Source of the DNA: Pseudosulfitobacter pseudonitzschiae
GTDB taxonomy: Bacteria > Pseudomonadota > Alphaproteobacteria > Rhodobacterales > Rhodobacteraceae
Length of the DNA stretch: 64,000 nucleotides
Reading direction: 5' to 3'
Assembly (NCBI RefSeq): GCF_002222635.1
Contig: NZ_CP022415.1
Span: 992,001-1,056,000 of the forward strand
Position numbers and translations under genes: made by a program. Every line of letters begins with the position of its first letter. Positions within the stretch are counted from its first letter, which is position 1. This document shows positions 9,183 through 16,938 of this stretch, piece by piece. The notes under the pieces are model-generated. The model saw only the letters and a program-made list of their open reading frames with translations. It was not told the DNA's origin and searched no databases.

Positions 9183-9551
9183 ATGGACAAGCATGTGCTG
9201 CTGGTCGAAGACGAAGTGAATATCATCGAGGCCATGAGTTTTTTGCTGAAACGCGAAGGATGGAAGGTGGGCACCCATTCGGATGGGGCCACTGCTGTGT
9301 CGGCAATCCGCGACGCGCGGCCCGATCTGGTGGTGCTGGATTACATGCTGCCGGGCAAAAGTGGGATCGAGATTTTGACCGAATTGCGCGCCCTGCCTGA
9401 TTTCGCGGGGCTTCCGGTGCTGATGCTGACCGCACGCGGCCAGTCGCGCGACCGCGAAGAGGCCGAGCGGGCGGGGGTCAACCGGTTCATGACCAAACCG
9501 TTTTCCAACACCGAAGTGCTGAACGCGGTGCGCGATCTGGTGCGGGTCTAG
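9183..9551 (+). CDS. Receiver-only response regulator
   Basis: 122 residues, a stand-alone CheY-like receiver with no output domain. The acidic pocket is at E9/D10, the phospho-acceptor is D53 in VVLDYMLPG, T83 follows in LMLTARG, and K105 in FMTKPFS. The ATG at 9183 is chosen over an earlier frame extension because MDKHVLLVEDE begins the first beta strand directly. It lies immediately upstream of a small membrane protein and a symporter-like histidine kinase, which is its likely phosphodonor. Output must come from protein-protein contact or a phosphorelay. Confidence 0.85.
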   Translation: MDKHVLLVEDEVNIIEAMSFLLKREGWKVGTHSDGATAVSAIRDARPDLVVLDYMLPGKSGIEILTELRALPDFAGLPVLMLTARGQSRDREEAERAGVNRFMTKPFSNTEVLNAVRDLVRV

Positions 9552-9555
9552 CCCC

Positions 9556-9846
9556 GTGGCGCGCGGCCCGTCCTCTCCGGTATTTCTGGAACGGCGCAGC
9601 TATCGCCGCCGCCGGATGCAGGACGCGCAGCGGTTGTTGCCGGTCTTGGGCATGGTGCTGTGGATGGTGCCGGTTCTGTGGCCTTCGGGGGACGAGACGG
9701 GGCATGTCAGCATGTCGGCGGCGATCTGCTATGTGTTTGGCGTGTGGTGCGTGCTGATCGGTCTCAGCTTTGTTTTGTGGAGCGGGGTGCAGCATGGCGC
9801 GGACGACGCGACAGACACGGCATCAGATCCGGCGGGTGATCCTTGA
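9556..9846 (+). CDS. Small two-helix membrane protein in the sensor-kinase operon
   Basis: 96 residues from a GTG at 9556, only 4 bp after the response-regulator stop; an ATG at 9616 is an alternative start. A basic N-terminus (RRSYRRRRMQ) precedes two hydrophobic segments (about residues 28-43 and 52-74) and an acidic, Thr/Ala-rich tail. Its stop overlaps the kinase ATG as TGATG, so translation is probably coupled. The position matches small subunits (DUF4212-like) that accompany sodium-solute symporters, but I do not recognise the family with confidence. Confidence 0.6.
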   Translation: MARGPSSPVFLERRSYRRRRMQDAQRLLPVLGMVLWMVPVLWPSGDETGHVSMSAAICYVFGVWCVLIGLSFVLWSGVQHGADDATDTASDPAGDP

Positions 9847-12536
9847 TGGCGTCGCTTAACCTGCTGGTCGGCGTCTGTCTGGTCTATGTGGCATTTCTGT
9901 TCGCCGTGGCCTTTGCTGCCGAACGTGCCGCCGTGCGCGGGCGCAGCGGCTGGTTGCGCACGCCGCTGGTCTATACGCTGTCGCTGTCGATCTATTGCAC
10001 GGCATGGACGTTCTACGGCGCGGTCGGCTATGCGGCACGTTCGGGGATGGAATACGTCACCATCTATCTTGGCCCGTCTCTGGTGATGATCGGCTGGTGG
10101 TGGGTGCTGCGCAAACTGGTGCGCATCGGACGCAGCCAGCGGGTCACTTCGGTGGCTGATCTGATCTCGGCCAGATATGGCAAGTCGAACACACTGGCGA
10201 TCGTGGTGACGATCATGGCGGTGGTCGGGGTAACGCCCTATATTGCGCTTCAATTGCAATCGGTCACGCTGGCCTTGTCGACCTTTTCCGGGCCGCCGGA
10301 TGTGAACGGAAATTCGGGGCTGAACACGCTGTCTGCAGGGTTCTGGGTGGCCGCAGGTCTGGCCGTTTTCACCGTCCTGTTCGGCACCCGCAATCTGAAC
10401 GCCAATGAACGCCACGATGGTGTGGTCATCGCCATCGCCGTCGAGGCGGTGGTAAAACTGGTGGCGTTGATGGCCGTGGGAATCTTTGTGGTGTGGGGCG
10501 TCGCGGGTGGTATTGGCCCGATGATGGCCCGCATCGACGCCAGCGCGCTTGGCACATGGGAACTGGACCGCAGCCGCTGGGCCGCGCTGACCGTGCTGTC
10601 GGCGGCGGCGTTCCTGTGCCTGCCGCGCATGTTTCAGGTGCTGGTGGTCGAAAACGACGACGAACGCCATGTGCAGATCGCAAGCTGGGCCTTTCCCGTC
10701 TACCTGATGCTGATGAGCCTGTTTGTGGTGCCCATTGCCGTGGTCGGGTTGAACCTGTTGCCTGCGGGATCAAACCCCGACCTGTTCGTGGTCAGCGTGC
10801 CGCTGGCCCAAGGCCAGACCGGTCTTGCGGTGTTGTCCTTCCTCGGCGGGTTTTCCTCGGCCACGTCGATGGTGATCGTGGCGACACTGGCGCTGTCGAC
10901 GATGGTGTCGAACCATGTGGTCATGCCGATCTATCTCAGTCTGAAACCGGGCGGGGCCAGCATGTCGGGTGATGTGCGCAGCGTGATCTTGCTGGCGCGG
11001 CGGTTATCGATCCTGCTGATCATTGCGCTGGGCTATCTCTATTATGTGCTGTCGGGCGGCAGTGGCGCGCTGGCGGCCATCGGGTTGATCTCCTTTGCTG
11101 GCGTGGCGCAGTTCCTGCCCGCGATGCTGGGCGGCATCTTCTGGCGCGGGGCCACGCGGGTGGGCGCGCTGTCTGGGTTGTGTCTGGGGTTTGCCATCTG
11201 GGTCTATGCCTCGCTGCTGCCCAGCTTTGGTCAGGACGCGGTGCTGCCTGCGTCGTTCTTCGAGGTCGGACCCTGGGGCATCGGTTGGCTGCGGCCCTAT
11301 GCGTTCTTCGGGATCGAAGGCATGGACCCGACCGTTCATGCGGTGTTCTGGTCGCTGCTGTTGAACACAGGCTGCTTTGTTGTCGCCTCGTTGGTGAGCT
11401 TCCCGAAGCCGCTGGAGCGGCTGCAGGGTGCGCAATTTGTCAACGTGTTCGACCATTCGGGGCAGGCGCGCGGCTGGCACGCGTCCGTGGCCGCCTCGGA
11501 AGACCTGATGATCATGGCGCAGCGTATTCTGGGTGCAACCGAGGCGCAGGCGCTGTTTCGCGCCGCCGCGCTTGCGCAGGGGATGACCGGCCACCTGCCT
11601 GAACCGAACCCTGCGTTTCTGGAACGTCTCGAACGTGAACTTTCCGCTTCGGTTGGCACTGCGACGGCCCATGCGATGGTCAGCCAGATGGTTGGTGCGG
11701 CTTCGGTTTCGGTCGAGGATCTGTTGGCGGTGGCCGACGAATCGGCCCAGATGCTGGAGTATTCCAGCCAGCTTGAAGCCAAATCAAACGAGTTGAGCCG
11801 CACCGCCGGCCAGCTGCGCGAAGCCAATGAAAAGCTGACGCAACTTTCTGTGCAAAAAGATGCCTTTCTGGGTCAGATCAGCCACGAATTGCGTACACCA
11901 ATGACTTCGATCCGTGCGTTTTCGGAAATTTTGCGCGATGCCGACGGGCTGAGTGTGGCGGAAAAGACCAAATACGCCTCGATCATTCACGTCGAGGCGA
12001 TCCGTCTGACCCGTCTGCTGGATGATCTGCTGGACCTCAGCGTGCTGGAAAATGGTCAGGTTAGCCTGAACACCGCGACGGGGCGGCTGGATGCAGTGCT
12101 GGACCATGCGGTGATCACGGCGCAAGCCAGCGGCGACGGGCAGTTGCGGATTTTCCGCCATCCGGCTGCGGCAGACACGTCGCTGACCACAGATTTGGAC
12201 CGCTTGGGGCAGGTGTTCATCAACCTGATCACCAACGCCCAGAAATATTGCCGCGCCGACGCGCCGCTGCTCGAGATTTCGGTGCGGGCCGATGCAGACG
12301 CGCTGGCGGTTGAATTCCGCGATAACGGCACGCCCATTCCCGATTCAGCCCGCACGCTGATCTTTGAAAAATTCGCCCGCGTGGCCGAAGGAGACGGGTC
12401 CGGCGCGGGGCTGGGGCTGGCCATCTGCCGCGAGATCATGGCGCGTCTGGGTGGCGATATTTCCCATGTGCCACAAGCCTCTGGCAACCTTTTTGTGGTG
12501 CAGATGCCGCGCAACGCGGCGCTGGCAGCGCAATAG
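9846..12536 (+). CDS. Sodium:solute symporter-like sensor histidine kinase (CbrA-like)
   Basis: 896 residues from the ATG at 9846 (a TTG one codon earlier is possible). The first ~500 residues form a PutP/SSS-type transporter domain with about 13 membrane segments. A linker and coiled coil (YSSQLEAKSNELSRTAGQL) follow, then a HisKA domain with phospho-acceptor H680 in SHELRTPMTSIRAFS, and a HATPase with FINLITNAQKY and GAGLGLAIC boxes. CbrA-type kinases of this build sense nutrient or carbon status through the transporter part. There is no PAS domain. The receiver-only regulator upstream is the obvious partner. Confidence 0.88.
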   Translation: MASLNLLVGVCLVYVAFLFAVAFAAERAAVRGRSGWLRTPLVYTLSLSIYCTAWTFYGAVGYAARSGMEYVTIYLGPSLVMIGWWWVLRKLVRIGRSQRVTSVADLISARYGKSNTLAIVVTIMAVVGVTPYIALQLQSVTLALSTFSGPPDVNGNSGLNTLSAGFWVAAGLAVFTVLFGTRNLNANERHDGVVIAIAVEAVVKLVALMAVGIFVVWGVAGGIGPMMARIDASALGTWELDRSRWAALTVLSAAAFLCLPRMFQVLVVENDDERHVQIASWAFPVYLMLMSLFVVPIAVVGLNLLPAGSNPDLFVVSVPLAQGQTGLAVLSFLGGFSSATSMVIVATLALSTMVSNHVVMPIYLSLKPGGASMSGDVRSVILLARRLSILLIIALGYLYYVLSGGSGALAAIGLISFAGVAQFLPAMLGGIFWRGATRVGALSGLCLGFAIWVYASLLPSFGQDAVLPASFFEVGPWGIGWLRPYAFFGIEGMDPTVHAVFWSLLLNTGCFVVASLVSFPKPLERLQGAQFVNVFDHSGQARGWHASVAASEDLMIMAQRILGATEAQALFRAAALAQGMTGHLPEPNPAFLERLERELSASVGTATAHAMVSQMVGAASVSVEDLLAVADESAQMLEYSSQLEAKSNELSRTAGQLREANEKLTQLSVQKDAFLGQISHELRTPMTSIRAFSEILRDADGLSVAEKTKYASIIHVEAIRLTRLLDDLLDLSVLENGQVSLNTATGRLDAVLDHAVITAQASGDGQLRIFRHPAAADTSLTTDLDRLGQVFINLITNAQKYCRADAPLLEISVRADADALAVEFRDNGTPIPDSARTLIFEKFARVAEGDGSGAGLGLAICREIMARLGGDISHVPQASGNLFVVQMPRNAALAAQ

Positions 12537-12636
12537 GCGCGCGCCCGACGCTTGGGGTGAAACCCGCGCGTCTAAAGCGGTTGGTAACCATTAATGCGCT
12601 AGGACCAATGCAATCCATCCGCAGGGCAGGGGTGCC

Positions 12637-13785
12637 ATGAGCGCAAGTGATCCAAATTTATCCGTGTTGCACCGCAAGACGGTGGCGGGGCAGCAGCAAC
12701 ATCAGGCGCGGTCTGTCACCGTCGCCAAGGCGATGCGTCTGTCCGTGGCCAAGGTGGCGCTGGATGTCTTTGACATGGCGATGCAGGCGATTGGTCTGGT
12801 GGTCGAAGAACGCAGCCAAGAGGACTGCGTCGAGATGATGGCCGACGATGCGCTTTTGGTTCTGCTGGACGGGCCGCAAGGGCGCGTCGGCGCTGCGATG
12901 ATTGATGCGGGACTGGTGGGCGGGCTGATCCAGCAACAGACTATGGGTCGTGTAACGCCCGAACCGGGCAGTGCCCGCCCGATGACCGACACCGACGCCG
13001 CCATGTGCGCGCCGATGCTGGACGCGCTGTTCGCCAAAGCCGCCCAAGCGGTCGAGGATGAGGGTGACAAGCTGCTGTTGCGCGGCTTTACCTTTGGTGC
13101 GCGCGCGGACGAGCCCCGCCTTGTCGCGATGGCGCTGGAAGAGCGGGATTACCGCGTGATCCGTCTGACACTGGATATGGCCAAGGGCGCGCGGCAGGGC
13201 GATCTGGTGCTGTTTGTTCCGTCGGTGCCGGTGCCCGATCCAGATGGTGACGGTCTGGACGAGGCCGAACATACCGGTGCTGCCGACAGCGGGCCACGCA
13301 ATCTGACCGATGTCGTGATGCATCTTGAGGCGGAATTGATGGTGCAACTGTGCCATGTGCGTATGAACCTGTCCGATCTGACGCGGCTTTCGGCCGGCGA
13401 TACGCTGTTGCTGCCGCCGGGCACGTTCCCGAAAACCCGCATCATTGCACAATCCGGAAAATGTCTGGGTACGGGGACTTTGGGGCAGGTCGACGGGCAG
13501 CGTGCGCTCAAGATCGACCGCGAACCGTCCCATGCCAAACAACCGCAGCGCCGAGAGTCGGACCAACCTGATGTCGAGATGCCCCAAGTGGCGCCGATTG
13601 ACATGGGGCTGTCCGGAGATCCGGATTCGCCCGCCTCCATACCGCCTGAACTGCCGATGGCGGCACTTCCCGATTTTGATGACCTGCAATTGCCGGAACT
13701 GGACGACTTGCCCGATCTGAACAGCTTGCCGGACCTTGATAAGTTGCCCGATCTGGCGGCCCTGCCGGATTTGAAATCGGCCTAG
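12637..13785 (+). CDS. FliM/FliN-family flagellar motor switch-like protein with Leu-Pro-Asp repeat tail
   Basis: 382 residues. The N-terminal two-thirds resembles the CheC/FliM-like middle domain (AKVALDVFDMAMQ, then MTDTDAAMCAPMLDALFAKA). Residues about 225-285 are a FliN/FliM C-terminal (SpoA) domain (AELMVQLCHVRMNLSDLTRL, then LLLPPGTFPKTRI). The last ~40 residues are tandem LPDL/LPEL repeats spaced 6-7 residues. The protein would sit in, or imitate, the flagellar C-ring. No other motility gene is in the window, so a true flagellar role is inferred from homology only. It starts after AGGGGTGCC, 100 bp past the sensor-kinase stop. Confidence 0.75.
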   Translation: MSASDPNLSVLHRKTVAGQQQHQARSVTVAKAMRLSVAKVALDVFDMAMQAIGLVVEERSQEDCVEMMADDALLVLLDGPQGRVGAAMIDAGLVGGLIQQQTMGRVTPEPGSARPMTDTDAAMCAPMLDALFAKAAQAVEDEGDKLLLRGFTFGARADEPRLVAMALEERDYRVIRLTLDMAKGARQGDLVLFVPSVPVPDPDGDGLDEAEHTGAADSGPRNLTDVVMHLEAELMVQLCHVRMNLSDLTRLSAGDTLLLPPGTFPKTRIIAQSGKCLGTGTLGQVDGQRALKIDREPSHAKQPQRRESDQPDVEMPQVAPIDMGLSGDPDSPASIPPELPMAALPDFDDLQLPELDDLPDLNSLPDLDKLPDLAALPDLKSA

Positions 13786-13790
13786 CGCGC

Positions 13791-13818
13791 AAAAAAAAGT
13801 GCCTGTATCAGGACAGGC
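13791..13818 (-). terminator. Intrinsic terminator of the yeeE-yeeE-DUF442 unit
   Basis: Read on the minus strand, GCCTGT (13818-13813) pairs with ACAGGC (13806-13801) around a 6-nt loop and is followed by AC and a run of eight T (13798-13791). This is a classic rho-independent terminator for the minus-strand genes ending at 13861; it also lies just beyond the convergent FliM-like gene. Confidence 0.85.
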
Positions 13819-13860
13819 GCTGTGCCACGCCCTTCACAGTAACAGAAAATCCGGACGGTT

Positions 13861-14286
13861 TCAGGCTCCAGCCATCGCCGACAAGGTGGGCCGCAGCCCT
13901 TCCAGATCATAGCCACCCTTGCGGGCCGTCTCGAGGATGTCATCCACGCTTTGTGTTCCGGCCTGACCCAGCGCCCAGATCACTGTGCAGCGGGTGCCGG
14001 ACGCGCAATAGGCCAGAACCTTGCCCGGTGCATCGGCGACAAAACCCATTTGCGCGGCGACGTTGTCGGGCGTCATGGTCTGGTGCGTCAGCGGCAGAAT
14101 CTTGAACTCCAGCCCCGACTCTTTGGCCGCTTGGGCCATCACGTCGGCGTGATGGCTGGGTGGGATTTCCCCGTCGGGCCGGTTGCAGATCACGCAGGTG
14201 AAACCGGCCTCGGCGATTGCGGGCAGGTCTGCCGGATCAATCTGGGGCGACACGAAGTAGTCGGGGGTGATTTGACGAATATCCAT
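13861..14286 (-). CDS. TIGR01244 / DUF442 phosphatase-sulfurtransferase (Blh N-terminal-like)
   Basis: 141 residues, a dual-specificity-phosphatase-like fold seen alone or fused to persulfide-handling enzymes (Blh/CstB group). The active-site loop is CASGTR at C94-R99, and the N-terminus FTCVICNRPDGE is diagnostic of the family. It is the last gene after two YeeE-type membrane proteins, 9 bp from the previous stop, a setting that points to persulfide or thiosulfate sulfur handling. The persulfide dioxygenase often found with it is absent here. Confidence 0.8.
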   Translation of the reverse strand: MDIRQITPDYFVSPQIDPADLPAIAEAGFTCVICNRPDGEIPPSHHADVMAQAAKESGLEFKILPLTHQTMTPDNVAAQMGFVADAPGKVLAYCASGTRCTVIWALGQAGTQSVDDILETARKGGYDLEGLRPTLSAMAGA

Positions 14287-14295
14287 AGCGTCGGT

Positions 14296-14727
14296 TTAGG
14301 CCGACGCCGCGCGCGTGTCCAGCATTAGGCTGACGCGCGGTGCACTGGCCATGCCGACAAGCATCGCCACAAAAAACACTACGCCCGGCACACCGCCATA
14401 GCCAAGCGATGCCATCGCGGGGCCCGGACACAGGCCGACCAGTCCCCAGCCGATACCGAACAGCACCGATCCGATGACCAGCCTGCGGGTGATCGCGGGA
14501 TTGGGGCGCGGTGGAAACTGGCTGCCCGCCACCGGTGTGCGCCCGATCGTCAGCCGCCAAGCGATGGCCATCGGGAAAATGGCGCCGCCCATGACAAAGG
14601 CCAGCGTCGGATCCCACGCGCCGAAGATGTCCAGAAACCCCTGAACACGGTTGGTGTCGGTCATGCCCGACAGATGCAGGCCAATTCCAAACAGACCACC
14701 CGCGATGATCGCGATCAGCAACCGCAT
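14296..14727 (-). CDS. YeeE/YedE-family membrane protein, C-terminal half type (PmpB-like)
   Basis: 143 residues with four or five membrane segments and the motif GWGLVGLCPGPAMASLGYGG, the conserved cysteine-bearing pore signature of the second half of YeeE-type sulfur transporters. The ATG at 14727 lies 1 bp after the stop of the previous gene, so the two half-size proteins are probably made and assembled together. Family members carry thiosulfate or sulfur-containing ions across the inner membrane. The trailing sequence ends in a short Ala-rich tail. Confidence 0.82.
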   Translation of the reverse strand: MRLLIAIIAGGLFGIGLHLSGMTDTNRVQGFLDIFGAWDPTLAFVMGGAIFPMAIAWRLTIGRTPVAGSQFPPRPNPAITRRLVIGSVLFGIGWGLVGLCPGPAMASLGYGGVPGVVFFVAMLVGMASAPRVSLMLDTRAASA

Positions 14728-14728
14728 G

Positions 14729-15157
14729 TCACAACCCTCCGGCCAGTAGGCGCAGACAGGCCACTGTGGCCACACCCGCACCGATATAGAACAGCGTGGC
14801 AACGATGCCCCGCACACTCAGCCGCGAGATACCGCAGACCCCGTGCCCCGACGTGCAGCCATTGGCCAGTCGCGTGCCCAGACCCACGGCCAGACCGCCC
14901 GCGATCAGCAGCACAGGCGATGCGGTGGCATTGGTCCTGACGGTGCCGGTGCCCAGATAGTGCAGCAGTGCAGGCGTTGCGATCAGGGCCGCGACAAAGA
15001 CGACGGCTTCGATCCAGCCACGTCCTGCGGTGCCATCCAGCAATCCGCCCAGAATACCCGAGGCGCCCATGATCCGCCCGTTGCCCAACAACAGGATAGA
15101 CGCGGCCGTGCCGATGATCAGCCCGCCGAACAGGCCCCAAAGCCAAGAGACTTCCAT
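14729..15157 (-). CDS. YeeE/YedE-family membrane protein, N-terminal half type (PmpA-like)
   Basis: 142 residues from the ATG at 15157, preceded by AAAGGAACC; an in-frame ATG at 15190 is less likely. It carries the first-half signature NGCTSGHGVCGISR with its conserved cysteines, plus a glycine-rich first segment (WGLFGGLIIGTAASILLLG). Together with the next gene it rebuilds a complete YeeE-type transporter from two polypeptides. The pair plus the DUF442 protein form a small sulfur-transfer unit ended by a strong terminator. Confidence 0.82.
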   Translation of the reverse strand: MEVSWLWGLFGGLIIGTAASILLLGNGRIMGASGILGGLLDGTAGRGWIEAVVFVAALIATPALLHYLGTGTVRTNATASPVLLIAGGLAVGLGTRLANGCTSGHGVCGISRLSVRGIVATLFYIGAGVATVACLRLLAGGL

Positions 15158-15173
15158 AGTGGTTCCTTTGCAT

Positions 15174-15248
15174 TCAACCCATGAAGACATGCAGCAGCAG
15201 TGTCGTCAGACCCGCAGCAAGCAAGGCAGTCAGCCATTGGGAAAGCAT
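15174..15248 (-). CDS. Possible 24-residue hydrophobic small protein upstream of the YeeE pair
   Basis: A minus-strand frame from ATG 15248 to TGA 15174 encodes MLSQWLTALLAAGLTTLLLH plus VFMG, a single predicted membrane helix. It ends 16 bp before the PmpA-like start, with that gene's ribosome-binding site in the gap. No strong ribosome-binding site is seen for the small frame itself; an inverted repeat lies directly upstream. Hydrophobic composition and position make it plausible, but its length allows chance. Confidence 0.3.
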   Translation of the reverse strand: MLSQWLTALLAAGLTTLLLHVFMG

Positions 15249-15249
15249 A

Positions 15250-15272
15250 TGAACAACGCGGTGTGTTGTTCA
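15250..15272. repeat. Perfect inverted repeat upstream of the YeeE pair
   Basis: TGAACAAC (15250-15257) and GTTGTTCA (15265-15272) are perfect arms around a 7-bp spacer, about 95 bp before the PmpA-like start and just past the stop of the small membrane protein at 15284. It could be an operator or a T-tract-less terminator hairpin. Confidence 0.45.
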
Positions 15273-15283
15273 AGCGTTGGGTG

Positions 15284-15526
15284 TCAGCCGAGGAAAATAC
15301 CCAGCATCACCAGCATCAGCCCAAAGGCCGAAACGAACAACGCACCAAGGTTCATCGGCACTACGCTTTTCAACACGGCGCGCATCGCCTCGTCGTCCAG
15401 TTTCGCCCGCTTGGCGCGCGTCACGCGGATGATGCACCACACCAGCCCCAAAAGGCCGACAAGCGAGATTGCCGCACCGGCCCAGATGAGCAGGTCGAAA
15501 ATCGGGAATGAGGTCTGTTCTATCAT
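15284..15526 (-). CDS. Small membrane protein, unknown function
   Basis: 80 residues with two clear membrane segments (about residues 10-32 and 55-78) separated by a basic cytoplasmic loop (IIRVTRAKRAKLDDEAMR). I do not recognise a named family; proteins of this shape are common hypothetical proteins in Rhodobacteraceae. It lies 36 bp after tonB on the same strand and could be the last gene of the corrinoid operon, or a separate unit. Codon usage matches its neighbours. Confidence 0.6.
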   Translation of the reverse strand: MIEQTSFPIFDLLIWAGAAISLVGLLGLVWCIIRVTRAKRAKLDDEAMRAVLKSVVPMNLGALFVSAFGLMLVMLGIFLG

Positions 15527-15562
15527 GCGCCTGCGCTACTGCATTGCCGCGCGCAGGGCAAG

Positions 15563-16552
15563 TCAGCCGTTGAAATCCAGCGCGATGGTAAAGGTGTAGG
15601 CCGGTTTGGTCAGCCCCTTTGGCGCGCGGGCAAAGCGGCGGGCGCGTTTGACGGCTGACAATGCGGCCTGATCAAGTGTGGCATTGCCCGAAGATGCCAC
15701 CACGCGCACCGATTGCAACACGCCAGACGGGGCGATGGACAGGGCCAGTTTGGTGCGCCCCGCGCCTGCGCCGTGCGGAGACGTGGCGTTGCGGCGCACT
15801 TTGGACTGGATCGCGGCGCCCCATTGGGCCTGCAATGCGTTGGCGCGGGCGGCTGACACGCTTTGCGTCTGCGCAGCGCCGCCGGTGCCTGCGGTGGCGG
15901 ATGCGTGTGCGGTGCCTTTGGCGGTGGATTTGGCCTGCGGCACCGAGGCAGTGGTTTTGGGCTTTGGTTTTGGCGCAGGCTTTGCTTTGGCAGCCGGGGC
16001 CAGTTCACGCGGGCGCAGCACGGGGCGTTTCGATGTGCTGTCAGGTGTGGTCTGGTCCATCTGCGGCAGGGTGGGCGGCGGGGTGACAGCAGCCAGTTGC
16101 TGCGGCGCTGCTGGCGCGGGGCGCGTGTCTGTTTGCCGGTGTGGTGCGTCTTGGTCTGCGACTTCGGGCTGCGTTGGTTGCGCCACTTCGGTTTGGGGCC
16201 GGACGGGTGGCGTCGGGTCCGGTTTTGCGGGCAAGACGGGCGCAGTCATGTCGAACTGCGGGGCGTTCGGCAGGGCCGCGGTCATGGTCGGTGCCTCTGC
16301 CGTCGGGCGGGGCGGGGCGGTTTCGACAGGAGTTTCCACTCGGGGCATGGCAATGTCGGTGACAGTCTCGGGCGGTGTTTCCCACGCCTGCGCCAGTGCC
16401 GCCATCGCGGCCGATGCCGGTGCCACCGTTGCCGCTTCAGTGCCTTGATCCCCTGCGGATGACGCGCCATGGGGCGCAGGCACAACAGCCCAAAGGCCCA
16501 CATGCGCGCTGGCGGCCACAGACAGGAACACGGCGGCTTCGATCAGGCGCAT
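15563..16552 (-). CDS. tonB: TonB-family energy transducer
   Basis: 329 residues. An N-terminal membrane anchor (LIEAAVFLSVAASAHVGLWA) is followed by a long Pro/Ala/Thr-rich periplasmic spacer (roughly 40-230) and a C-terminal TonB domain (about 245-329, with LQSVRVVASSGNATLDQAA and KRARRFARAPKG). TonB passes inner-membrane proton-motive force to outer-membrane receptors. Its start overlaps the exbD stop (TGATG). As the last gene of a btu operon it is presumably dedicated to the BtuB receptor encoded at the operon's head. Confidence 0.88.
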   Translation of the reverse strand: MRLIEAAVFLSVAASAHVGLWAVVPAPHGASSAGDQGTEAATVAPASAAMAALAQAWETPPETVTDIAMPRVETPVETAPPRPTAEAPTMTAALPNAPQFDMTAPVLPAKPDPTPPVRPQTEVAQPTQPEVADQDAPHRQTDTRPAPAAPQQLAAVTPPPTLPQMDQTTPDSTSKRPVLRPRELAPAAKAKPAPKPKPKTTASVPQAKSTAKGTAHASATAGTGGAAQTQSVSAARANALQAQWGAAIQSKVRRNATSPHGAGAGRTKLALSIAPSGVLQSVRVVASSGNATLDQAALSAVKRARRFARAPKGLTKPAYTFTIALDFNG

Positions 16553-16938
16553 CAGTTTGCCCCCGTAATCAGTTCGACACCCGCAACGCCTGCCGCCGCC
16601 AGACGTGGCAACAGTGCGGTCAGCTTGGCGGCAGGCAGGGTGGCATCGGCGCGCAGGGACAAAACGCCATCATGACCGGACAGCGCTGCCAGTGCCGCAT
16701 CGCCGGTCACGCCGCTATAGGCCAGCGTGCCATCCGCCCCGACATAAAGTGCGTTCGGGTCCATTGGCGCCGCGTCTGCGGTACTGTCGGGCACGGTCAC
16801 CTCGATGGGATCGGGCGGGGCGATCTGGGCGCTCATCAGGAAAAAGATCAGCAGCAGGAAAACCACGTTGATCATCGGCACGATGTTTTCGGCGGTGTGT
16901 CTGGGGGGCGTTGCGGGCGAGAAATCCATAGCGTTCAT
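16552..16938 (-). CDS. exbD: ExbD-like protein with Asn at the essential Asp position
   Basis: 128 residues: a short cytoplasmic N-terminus, one membrane helix (MINVVFLLLIFFLMSA) and a periplasmic ExbD/TolR domain. In ExbD and TolR the helix begins with a conserved proton-carrying Asp (P-x-I-D-V); here that position is Asn24 (codon AAC). The preceding ExbD has the normal Asp. The start overlaps its stop (ATGA). The two probably form a mixed ExbD dimer inside an ExbB pentamer, with only one protonatable residue. Confidence 0.85.
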   Translation of the reverse strand: MNAMDFSPATPPRHTAENIVPMINVVFLLLIFFLMSAQIAPPDPIEVTVPDSTADAAPMDPNALYVGADGTLAYSGVTGDAALAALSGHDGVLSLRADATLPAAKLTALLPRLAAAGVAGVELITGAN

